A DNA stretch of 64,000 nt from a virus: the IMG/VR virus record IMGVR_UViG_3300035698_014170, positions 1 to 64,000 of that record; one strand, given 5' to 3'. Below the pieces are notes generated by a model. That model was not told where the DNA came from, did not search any database, and worked only from the letters and a program-made list of their open reading frames with translations. The position numbers and the translations under genes are program-made. Below, piece by piece: positions 7,786 through 14,636 of the stretch. How positions within the stretch are numbered: the stretch's first letter is position 1; every line of letters starts with the position of its first letter.

Positions 7786-8121
7786 ATGGAAAAGCATAAA
7801 CTCGATTGTACGTGTACTTATTGTAGAGGAAAAGATAAGTTACATTTTGGTCTTAACATTCCTATTCATTGGAATAGCTGGAATGCATGGTATGTGATTA
7901 AAGTATGGAGAGGCTGTTATATTCGTTGGACAAACAGTTGGTTTAAAAAGGTTGGAATAGATCGAAGGACTGGACTGGAAAATAAAAAGTATGATTGCCC
8001 GTGTTTAGAGATAGCAGGGATGTTGAATTTTACAAGTAAAGGAAAACCGATACAAGATTGTTGTATATGTAAAGGAACTGGTTATGTTCCTGATAGTAAA
8101 AATATGAGCTTAAAAATTTAA
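7786..8121 (+). CDS. Zinc-ribbon / DnaJ-type Cys-rich protein
   Basis: 111 residues with three Cys pairs: C-T-C-T-Y-C at residues 8-13, then C-P-C near residue 72, then C-C-I-C-K-G-T-G-Y near the C terminus. The last resembles the C-x2-C-x-G-x-G repeat of DnaJ zinc domains. It could bind zinc and a peptide or nucleic acid partner. The middle is Trp-rich. Function unknown. Confidence 0.55.
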   Translation: MEKHKLDCTCTYCRGKDKLHFGLNIPIHWNSWNAWYVIKVWRGCYIRWTNSWFKKVGIDRRTGLENKKYDCPCLEIAGMLNFTSKGKPIQDCCICKGTGYVPDSKNMSLKI

Positions 8122-8130
8122 AGGACGAAA

Positions 8131-8574
8131 ATGAAAAAGCTTAATTTTGATGATCTGAATAAAAGTGAATTCCAAACAGTAGTAGAAAAGATCAACGAGA
8201 TAGTTGATCGGGTGACCGAATTTGAAAAAAGGATATTCAAATACTACATAGAGCCAGACGCAGACTTAGAAGCCAATCTTATCGAAGTTTTAGGATTAGA
8301 AAAACAAGACGATAAGGAAACAAAAGAAGAACATGAGTTTTGTAATCTTATAGCAAAAGTTAAAGTTTTCGATGTAACAATGAAAAGATTTATGTGCATG
8401 AAGTGTGGTAAGCCTGCAACAGGTAGAGCAAGTATTAATACTACAAATCCTGAAGTATTGCGTTGGTTTAGTCCAAGTGGATGTCCTATAGATAATAGAT
8501 CATTTCCTTTATGTGATGCTTGTGCTAAGGAAGTAGAGAAAATAGCCGACGGAAATATTAAGGATAAGGAATAA
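8131..8574 (+). CDS. Hypothetical protein with C-terminal zinc-binding domain
   Basis: 147 residues. The N-terminal 85 are helical and acidic. The C-terminal half has C-M-K-C-G-K-P near residue 90 and C-D-A-C near residue 131, likely one zinc site. AAAGGACGAAA precedes ATG 8131. Specific role unknown. Confidence 0.55.
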   Translation: MKKLNFDDLNKSEFQTVVEKINEIVDRVTEFEKRIFKYYIEPDADLEANLIEVLGLEKQDDKETKEEHEFCNLIAKVKVFDVTMKRFMCMKCGKPATGRASINTTNPEVLRWFSPSGCPIDNRSFPLCDACAKEVEKIADGNIKDKE

Positions 8575-8578
8575 AATA

Positions 8579-8842
8579 ATGGAAGTATTAGGAGAAATTA
8601 CGTCCGGAGTAGCAGCAGAGTTAAATGGCAAATATTGGGGATGTCAGTACGAAGATGGCTACAGTCGTACTTATGGTTTTGGTCCTATAGATAATGCTAA
8701 GATTAGTGTCCCTGAGTTTTGTACTAAACCAGAAGCTATGACTTACGATACAGATTTTAGAAGAAAAGAGTTAGCTAAAGCAACTTTAGTACGTATTTCT
8801 AGAGTAGCTCATTTTAATGTGGAAGAAATTAAAGATGACTGA
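8579..8842 (+). CDS. Hypothetical protein
   Basis: 87 residues with a compact Tyr/Gly-rich alpha/beta composition. It starts four bases after the previous stop and overlaps the next start. No family recognised. Confidence 0.55.
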   Translation: MEVLGEITSGVAAELNGKYWGCQYEDGYSRTYGFGPIDNAKISVPEFCTKPEAMTYDTDFRRKELAKATLVRISRVAHFNVEEIKDD

Positions 8843-9005
8843 TAACGATGAAATAACTTTAAAGCATATGACTGTAGAGCAATATAAAAATAGTATTTGT
8901 ACTCCTATTAAATCGGGAATGCAATTCAGTGAAGTAAATATCGATACGACAAAAGAACTTAATATGGAAGCTGCACTTACTGGGAGATCACATCGTGGCA
9001 GATGA
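8835..9005 (+). CDS. Hypothetical small protein
   Basis: 56 residues from ATG 8835 (GAAGAAATTAAAG upstream), overlapping the previous stop by eight bases; the alternative ATG at 8817 lies deeper in the upstream gene. Its last codons overlap the GTG of the next gene. Unrecognised. Confidence 0.5.
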   Translation: MTDNDEITLKHMTVEQYKNSICTPIKSGMQFSEVNIDTTKELNMEAALTGRSHRGR

Positions 9006-9549
9006 TAGTACTAGAAATGAAGCTATGAACTTTCTCCTTAAGGAAGGTTCTTCTACAACTAAAACTACGAAGAAGGAAGAGGCTCCTTCATATACATTAT
9101 ACGAAGACAAAGAAGATAATTCTCAGGAAAATAAAAAAGATTCACTTATTGAGAAGTTAGCAGCATTAGAACATGACCAGTGGATGGAATGGGCTAAGTC
9201 AATTATGAAGTCAGAAAAGTTATCTGCTGATCGAATAGCTCGCTGGGAAAAAGAATGTTTTATGCCTTACGAAGATCTATCTGAAGAGATGAAAGAATTC
9301 GATAGGGAATGGGCGTATAAGGTAGTTGACATTACGGGCAATACAAATAGCCCCGATGTACAAGAACACTCAGTACACGCAGAGTACGAGCCCCTTAAGG
9401 GTAGTATAAATGAAGACTTACCAGACCTAACTAACGCTTTTGAAGAAGTAATTGATAAGAAGACAAAAGATTGTTCCGAAGAGATTGAAGTTGTTCGTGA
9501 ACGTTATACAAGCAACATTAGATTTGATATAATAGAAGGAATGTTTTAG
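8995..9549 (+). CDS. RyR-domain-like protein carrying an in-frame repeat element
   Basis: 184 residues, GTG start. Residues about 53-108 (L-A-A-L-E-H-D-Q-W-M-E-W...R-I-A-R-W-E-K-E...M-P-Y-E-D-L...D-R-E-W) resemble the small RyR-like domain found in several phage and bacterial proteins, whose role is probably ligand binding. Immediately after it, residues about 115-135 (G-N-T-N-S-P...S-V-H-A-E-Y-E-P-L-K) are the first copy of the repeat described in the findings. Following residues are acidic and helical. The RyR call is from pattern memory. Confidence 0.5.
   Translation: MADDSTRNEAMNFLLKEGSSTTKTTKKEEAPSYTLYEDKEDNSQENKKDSLIEKLAALEHDQWMEWAKSIMKSEKLSADRIARWEKECFMPYEDLSEEMKEFDREWAYKVVDITGNTNSPDVQEHSVHAEYEPLKGSINEDLPDLTNAFEEVIDKKTKDCSEEIEVVRERYTSNIRFDIIEGMF
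9337..9399 (+). repeat. Repeat element copy 1 (in frame inside the gene at 8995)
   Basis: Encodes G-N-T-N-S-P-D-V-Q-E-H-S-V-H-A-E-Y-E-P-L-K in the gene's own frame. It is the most diverged copy at the start, but its second half (CAGTACACGCAGAGTACGAGCCCCTTAA) matches the copies at 15300, 22522 and 40498 at base level. Confidence 0.55.
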
Positions 9550-9764
9550 TGATTGACTTTGATATATTTAACAGATTAACAGAAGCAGAAAAATGCTTTA
9601 AAGATACTAGATATGATTATCTTTTTCCGGCAATAGAAGGTTGTGTAGAAGCAGGACAATATGATGAGGCAGGAAGAATGCTAGACCGTTTCCCTACTAA
9701 AAAAGAACTTCTTGACACTCTTACTGAGAAGCTTGTAAATAAATCTGTTTATAAGACATTTTAA
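9549..9764 (+). CDS. Hypothetical helical protein (GTG start)
   Basis: 71 residues beginning at GTG 9549 that overlaps the previous TAG. Helix-turn-helix-like repeats with Ala and Leu spacing suggest a small alpha-helical bundle. After its TAA (9762-9764) the same frame stays open for 54 further codons into the next small gene. Confidence 0.5.
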   Translation: MIDFDIFNRLTEAEKCFKDTRYDYLFPAIEGCVEAGQYDEAGRMLDRFPTKKELLDTLTEKLVNKSVYKTF

Positions 9765-9800
9765 AGAATATCTGAAAACAAATACAGTGACGATACTGGT

Positions 9801-9929
9801 ATGTTAAAAGGGTTTAGTAGTCTTTTAACACATGCAGCAATAGAGGTAGAAAAAGGTAATAAAGAATATAGAGCTCTTTATCCTTTAATCTATGAAAGAA
9901 TAGGAAAAATATTATATAGGAGCAAATAA
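9801..9929 (+). CDS. Hypothetical 42-residue protein
   Basis: ATG 9801 to TAA 9927-9929, overlapping the next ATG as TAATG. The product is basic and helical. It lies in the same frame as the gene at 9549, separated by one TAA and 12 sense codons, so it may be the end of a longer gene broken by a nonsense codon rather than an independent gene. No strong ribosome site precedes ATG 9801. Confidence 0.35.
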   Translation: MLKGFSSLLTHAAIEVEKGNKEYRALYPLIYERIGKILYRSK

Positions 9930-10450
9930 TGAGTACTGATTTACAAGACGCAGTTGATTTTATTAACAGTGAATTGAATAACGAAGGTGTTGTATCAAAC
10001 ACAGACGAAGATTCCGAAGAAGTAGCTATTAAGAAGTTGACGGAGAAGGGTAAAGTAAAAGAAGATTTAGATATAGAGAGAGGCAAAGAAGAAGAACAAG
10101 ATTTTGTAGAACAGGATTCAGATATAGAAAGAGGTAACGAAGTTTCTGAATTAGACAGTTATATTAATAAAGAAGCTCTTCGTATAGCTTCAACTATAAC
10201 TAGAAAAAATTTAGTAGATATAATTACGAATATGCTAAAATTATCTATTGAAGGTATATATGTAAACGGCGGAGGTCTTGCAGATGTACTTAACACAGCA
10301 GAGGAAATAGTACAAGCGTCAGGTTGGGCAATAGATGAAATGGAGGATTCTTGGGATGAAATTAAAGACGAAATGGAATCAACGTTGCTAGGCGACGGAA
10401 ATGATAATGACGACGAAACTTACGAATCTAAGAAAACAACTAAAAAATAA
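9929..10450 (+). CDS. Acidic protein sharing an N-terminal tag with the gene at 12986
   Basis: 173 residues, strongly acidic with helices. Residues about 18-38 (E-G-V-V-S-N-T-D-E-D-S-E-E-V-A-I-K-K-L-T-E) are almost identical in the protein at 12986, also at DNA level. The shared block ends in L-T-E, which fits the (I/L)-x-E pattern cut by T4-type prohead proteases, so I infer a core-targeting peptide and an internal head protein. ATATAGGAGCAAATA precedes ATG 9929. Confidence 0.55.
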   Translation: MSTDLQDAVDFINSELNNEGVVSNTDEDSEEVAIKKLTEKGKVKEDLDIERGKEEEQDFVEQDSDIERGNEVSELDSYINKEALRIASTITRKNLVDIITNMLKLSIEGIYVNGGGLADVLNTAEEIVQASGWAIDEMEDSWDEIKDEMESTLLGDGNDNDDETYESKKTTKK

Positions 10451-10477
10451 CTAGAATAATTATAAATAGGGATTCAA

Positions 10478-10810
10478 ATGTTGAATGATTGTATTAATAC
10501 ATGCAGATACGTATTAGGCGCTACAGGAATAGGTACAATGGTAATGGGAGTGACTGCTCCTACTGGTAACGATATTTGGCCTAAGGTCGTTGCAATAATG
10601 GGTGGATTAGTAGCTACAATGTTTTCAGTAATGTTCGGTACATTTATTAAACATATTTATAGTCATACTGAGAAAACAGAAGAGCTTATAGACAATAAAC
10701 TTAATACACAGTCAAGAATATGTACTGCTGAGTTAAAAAATTCTATTCGGGACGCAATAGTCGAAGGAATAAAAGAAGGCGTACAACAATCGCACTTAAA
10801 TAAAGAGTAG
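10478..10810 (+). CDS. Small membrane protein, holin-like by architecture only
   Basis: 110 residues with two hydrophobic segments at about residues 11-28 and 34-56, and a charged, helical C-terminal tail. Two close spans, small size and charged tail are the layout of many phage holins, which open the inner membrane at lysis, but no lysis genes are adjacent, so this is only a possibility. ATAGGGATTCAA precedes ATG 10478. Confidence 0.5.
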   Translation: MLNDCINTCRYVLGATGIGTMVMGVTAPTGNDIWPKVVAIMGGLVATMFSVMFGTFIKHIYSHTEKTEELIDNKLNTQSRICTAELKNSIRDAIVEGIKEGVQQSHLNKE

Positions 10811-10820
10811 GATTTAAGTA

Positions 10821-11126
10821 ATGGATATTAAAACAGCAATAGATTGGATAATTAATTCGTCTGGTCTGACGTATAATCAAATGCTTGGAATAACAATAGC
10901 CGATGTTCGTACAAGATTTCCTAATAAAGATATGTCTAATACATTTATTAAACATGTGTTAGCTTTTGTTAGAGCTTATGCACAAGGTCAGAAAGATCAA
11001 TTTGACCTTGATACTATTAAAACTCAGGTTACTACTTGGCTAGATAATAACTTTCCCGGCAACGAGATCGAAAAAGGTAGATTAAATGATAAGCCTTATA
11101 TCAAAATATGGCTGGAGGGTAAATAA
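10821..11126 (+). CDS. Hypothetical protein upstream of the beta-helix gene
   Basis: 101 residues, compact helical composition. Its stop overlaps the next start as TAATG, so it is translationally coupled to the large surface protein that follows. No family recognised. Confidence 0.55.
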   Translation: MDIKTAIDWIINSSGLTYNQMLGITIADVRTRFPNKDMSNTFIKHVLAFVRAYAQGQKDQFDLDTIKTQVTTWLDNNFPGNEIEKGRLNDKPYIKIWLEGK

Positions 11127-12649
11127 TGGCTGAAGTATTAGAAGGTAAAGAAACAGTATTCTTTGTAGGAGGTACCGGAAACAAAACTGGGACCTCACTT
11201 GCCGGAGGATGTACAAGAGCTTATTACGATGCTAATATAGCAGAGTCTGGTGATCTTAGTAAGATAATGGGAGATGATGGCGCATGTTTAATTACTGCAT
11301 CAGGAGTCACTTATAATAATACAACAGGAGTTTTATCGTCGGCTAGTGTAGCAGCAGTAGCAGAGGCTGGTATGGTAGCTCTTGTTATAGGAGGTATGTT
11401 AACTCCTGGTGAGTATGAGATACTTTCAGTTGTAGGAGATACTGTAATAATAGATGCCGGGCTTTCTCTGGGGGGCGACACCTCTGTTACTGTAAATTTA
11501 GGAGGGGCTTTTGATACAGCAGTAACAGGATTTGCTAATTTGAATGCTTCAAGTTATAGTTTGTGGCTGTTGGATAACAAAGACGAAGCAACTATGGGAA
11601 CAGTGACAACATCGGCTGCCGGTTCACTAGCAGCAAATACATACTTATATTGGATTGGATTTAATACAACGCCTCCTATTAATTTAGATGAGCCTTCAGG
11701 AGATACGGACTATAACGAAACATTAAAAACAGCAGGAACATATTATTCTTCTGCATTAGGTATATTGATAAATGGCGGAACAGCAATTATAGGCACTAAA
11801 GTTTCAAAAAATACTTCGGCACAAGACTTCGCTTTGAACCTATCAAATGTTTCAAATATGGTAATAAAAAACATAGCAATTACCCACGCAACAGGCAACT
11901 CGTTAATTTTCCAGTCCGGTCCGACTCAAGGACTACAATTCTTAGATTGTTCGTTATCAACTTTTAATGAGTTTAATGTCGCTAACGTAATGCTATCATT
12001 ACTTATAAAAGGTACCTATATTGGAGATCTGAATACATCTTTTAACGGTACATTTCGACACAACAATAAAATTATAAGTTCAGTATTTGATCTAAAGACA
12101 AAGATTGGTATAGCAAGCGATAACATAGAAGTACAAAACTGCTTATTTGTAGGAGGGAGCAAAGGAATATCTGCCGATAGTTTAGGAGGAGTGAAGAATT
12201 GTATTTTTTATAATCAAACAACTACCTGTATTAGTTTTGAAGGCTCAGGCTCTAAAAACAATATTATAAATAATATTTTTGTACCTCAAGCAACTAAAAA
12301 TGTCTTAGACATAACGTCAGCAGGAGGTGGGTCAGTAGGACTATTTAGTAATAACATATACTATGGAGCAGACGGATCACCACTGGCAAATCCATTCGAC
12401 GATGTCGGCAGTGATTTTATTCCGTATGGCGGAGGTAATCAGGCAGTAGATCCTATGTTTGTTGATCCGGCTAATAATGATTTTAGAGTTTTTTCTGATT
12501 CGCCAGCAGTTGGAGCAGGGATGCGAGGTTTATATCCTGGAGGAGATTCGATTGGAGGTTTTCAACCCGAAACAAATTCAACAGGGTTTGGTAAATTCCG
12601 GGGTACAAATAGATTTGGTGAAGTATATAAACGTTGTAATCAAATATAG
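11126..12649 (+). CDS. Right-handed parallel beta-helix virion surface protein
   Basis: 507 residues. The middle and C-terminal half show rungs typical of parallel beta-helices: repeated short strands with N-N-x-I/F turns (K-N-N-I-I-N-N-I-F-V near residue 385) and the closing pattern D-P-M-F-V-D-P-A-N-N-D-F-R-V followed by S-P-A-V-G-A-G, common in pectate-lyase-like and polysaccharide-binding folds. The N-terminal about 120 residues are small, Gly/Ala-rich and probably attach it to the particle. It lies among head genes, so a capsid decoration or fibre is likely; catalytic activity on sugars is possible but no active site can be named. Confidence 0.65.
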   Translation: MAEVLEGKETVFFVGGTGNKTGTSLAGGCTRAYYDANIAESGDLSKIMGDDGACLITASGVTYNNTTGVLSSASVAAVAEAGMVALVIGGMLTPGEYEILSVVGDTVIIDAGLSLGGDTSVTVNLGGAFDTAVTGFANLNASSYSLWLLDNKDEATMGTVTTSAAGSLAANTYLYWIGFNTTPPINLDEPSGDTDYNETLKTAGTYYSSALGILINGGTAIIGTKVSKNTSAQDFALNLSNVSNMVIKNIAITHATGNSLIFQSGPTQGLQFLDCSLSTFNEFNVANVMLSLLIKGTYIGDLNTSFNGTFRHNNKIISSVFDLKTKIGIASDNIEVQNCLFVGGSKGISADSLGGVKNCIFYNQTTTCISFEGSGSKNNIINNIFVPQATKNVLDITSAGGGSVGLFSNNIYYGADGSPLANPFDDVGSDFIPYGGGNQAVDPMFVDPANNDFRVFSDSPAVGAGMRGLYPGGDSIGGFQPETNSTGFGKFRGTNRFGEVYKRCNQI

Positions 12650-12661
12650 GAAAATAATAAA

Positions 12662-12970
12662 ATGACATTCACGACAATATATAGACCAACAGGAAGAACA
12701 TATTATTGCAGGTTCGTAAAACAGCTTGATAATAGTATTTGGGACGACGTAGCAGAAGCTTTGTCTACTACTACTACCTGGGCAAATAGTGTAGTAGGGA
12801 TATCTGAATTTAATGCTGCGGGCCAATATCCTATCGTTATTCCTACTGATCTTATTAAAGGAATTATATATGATGTAATAGTATATAGACAAGCAGGTGC
12901 TAATCCTGCTAACACAGATTTAGTCGATAGTGGTTATGAATTAAAATACGGCAGTGAATTTGGTTTTTAA
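12662..12970 (+). CDS. Small beta-rich structural protein
   Basis: 102 residues with alternating hydrophobic strands and Trp/Tyr-rich turns. The pattern resembles the N-terminal domain of the structural protein at 20722, also near surface genes. Probably a virion component linked to the beta-helix protein 12 nt upstream; not assigned to a family. Confidence 0.5.
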   Translation: MTFTTIYRPTGRTYYCRFVKQLDNSIWDDVAEALSTTTTWANSVVGISEFNAAGQYPIVIPTDLIKGIIYDVIVYRQAGANPANTDLVDSGYELKYGSEFGF

Positions 12971-12985
12971 TATTAGGAGCATAAA

Positions 12986-14488
12986 ATGGACAATTTAATT
13001 AGTAAAATGTTAGACGATAGTGACGAACTTCAGGACAAGTTAGTAGAATGTCGGGGTATAGAAGAAGGCATTGTATCGAACACAGACGAAGATTCTGAAG
13101 AAGTAGCTATTAAGAAACTGACAGAAGAAGAAACAGAATTTGAGACTAACACAGACACAGAAGCAGATATGTCCGGCGATGTAAACGCAGAAGCCGAAGA
13201 AGATCATAGTGAAGAGGGCGAAGAAGTAGATAAAGAGTACTTCGGTAAATCAGGAGACACCTATTACTATTTAATAGGCAATGAATCTGACAGCGGTGTA
13301 GTAGAAGATCTTCAAATCGTTGACCAAGAAGGCGAAGTAGTTTATAGTGCTAAAGATAATGAAGCAGAGATAACCAATGTAGTTGATTTCATTATCCAAG
13401 CAATACAAGAAATGGACATAGAAGATATATCTTATGATGTGTTTGAAAAATACATTATGCCTAAGTTAGTTGAGCCAGAAGAAGAGGAAGAAGAGTTTAG
13501 CGAAGATGAGTTCGGCGAAGAAAATGAAGAAGATATGATACCTGACGAAGAGGATACGTTCGAATCAATTAGTAGGACTAAGTATGTTTACAAAGATAAA
13601 GATTACGAAGTTGCTTTGCTTCCTGAGAACAAAGTTCGAGTAGGCGGAAAGATATTTACTTTATCAGAAGATACATTAAGTTTTTATAATATTAAAGAGA
13701 GTAAAGTAAACTTTGAAAGTTTACGCGATCTTGCTAAGGATATGTTAAGAGCGATGGACGAAAGTGAATTAAAGGAATTAAAAGAAGGTTACGAAGAAGC
13801 AGGTGTAAGAGATGGAACTGGTCCTAACAAACGTTCGCCTCGAAAAGGCATGGGTAGAAGAAAAGCAGCTGGGGAGACTTGTCCTGCTGAGGTAGACGAA
13901 GAGGGTTATAATCCTTCTGGAGTAGGTTCAAATGTTTGTAGTAAGTGCGGCGCTAAAATAGGCGAACCAAAAGATGGAATATCTGTTTGTCCTAACTGCG
14001 GTAATAAAAATAGAATGCTTGGCAAGAATGAATCAAAAACCAACGAAGGTTTTGAAAGTATCGAAGCAGCCGAAAAATTTTTAAATGTTAATGGTTTAAA
14101 GCGTGCAGAAAATACCACGGAAGAACAAATAATGGAAGCTGCTTACAGTATTAGAAAACTTCAAAACACTTTTATTGAAAAAAAGGAAGCAAATATGAAG
14201 AAAACAAATGAAGATATCACAACTGATGTAAAAGACCTTCAGAAGAAAGCAGAAGCAGCGGTCAAAGACGGCGATTATACGAAAGCAGCAGATTATGTTA
14301 GCCGACTTGCTAATGTTGAATCGTCTGTAGGAACAGTTGAAGATGAGTCAGCTGTCGTAGAGCCAATTGCAGATGAAGCACCTGAAGCATCTGAAGAAGA
14401 TGTAGTTGAAGAGGAAGAAGTAGCAGAGGATGTAAAAGAACAAGTAGACTTCTTAGACACATTACTAGAAGAAGGTATGAATAGATAA
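12986..14488 (+). CDS. Acidic modular head-core protein with zinc ribbon
   Basis: 500 residues, extremely acidic. Residues about 26-47 repeat the tag E-G-I-V-S-N-T-D-E-D-S-E-E-V-A-I-K-K-L-T-E of the gene at 9929. A central zinc ribbon (C-S-K-C-G-A-K-I-G...C-P-N-C-G-N-K-N) sits near residues 314-335, followed by an E-S-K-T-N-E linker also found in the genes at 14637 and 30832. The C-terminal third is coiled-coil-like and acidic. Position directly before the protease and capsid genes and the acidic character fit a scaffold/core protein (compare T4 gp67/gp68/gp22), but I see no direct homology. Confidence 0.5.
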   Translation: MDNLISKMLDDSDELQDKLVECRGIEEGIVSNTDEDSEEVAIKKLTEEETEFETNTDTEADMSGDVNAEAEEDHSEEGEEVDKEYFGKSGDTYYYLIGNESDSGVVEDLQIVDQEGEVVYSAKDNEAEITNVVDFIIQAIQEMDIEDISYDVFEKYIMPKLVEPEEEEEEFSEDEFGEENEEDMIPDEEDTFESISRTKYVYKDKDYEVALLPENKVRVGGKIFTLSEDTLSFYNIKESKVNFESLRDLAKDMLRAMDESELKELKEGYEEAGVRDGTGPNKRSPRKGMGRRKAAGETCPAEVDEEGYNPSGVGSNVCSKCGAKIGEPKDGISVCPNCGNKNRMLGKNESKTNEGFESIEAAEKFLNVNGLKRAENTTEEQIMEAAYSIRKLQNTFIEKKEANMKKTNEDITTDVKDLQKKAEAAVKDGDYTKAADYVSRLANVESSVGTVEDESAVVEPIADEAPEASEEDVVEEEEVAEDVKEQVDFLDTLLEEGMNR

Positions 14489-14518
14489 ACAGTTATTGCT
14501 ATTAGTTAGACAGAGACA

Positions 14519-14599
14519 GAGACAGAGACGAAGAGCACGACGTCTTGGATACAGATCTAATGCTGATCAGTGAAAAGGTTCGAATCCTTTCTGTCTTTT
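14519..14599 (+). other. tRNA-like structure, possibly a decayed class II tRNA
   Basis: A perfect T arm (AAAGG-TTCGAAT-CCTTT, 14574-14590) is followed by CTGTCTT (14591-14597), which pairs with GAGACAG at 14519-14525. AGACG/CGTCT (14526-14530 and 14541-14545) can form a D-arm-like stem. The anticodon region is abnormal: TTGGA/TCTAA leaves a 6-nt loop, followed by a palindromic CTGATCAG where a long variable arm would be. The acceptor side sits in a hexamer repeat (GACAGA about three times from 14509). Probably a dead tRNA or an RNA-processing mark between two head genes. Confidence 0.4.
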
Positions 14600-14603
14600 A
14601 AAT

Positions 14604-14611
14604 TATAAATA
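14604..14611 (+). promoter_or_regulatory. T4-type late promoter box TATAAATA before the prohead protease gene
   Basis: Exact match to the T4 late -10 consensus TATAAATA, 26 nt before ATG 14637. A start site about 6 nt downstream would leave the ribosome site TTAGGAG inside the leader. This is the expected class of promoter for a head gene, though the phage's own late sigma-like factor is not visible in this window. Confidence 0.45.
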
Positions 14612-14636
14612 CTTAGAACAATTTTAGGAGCATATA

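Noticed and set aside
10461-10468. Exact TATAAATA box upstream of the gene at 10478
   Set aside because: It ends only 10 nt before the ATG, so a transcript starting 6-7 nt downstream would lack the ribosome site. Probably a chance match.
12483-12892. Minus-strand reading frames over the beta-helix and following gene
   Set aside because: They overlap well-supported plus-strand genes, have no ribosome sites and show low-complexity composition typical of shadow frames.
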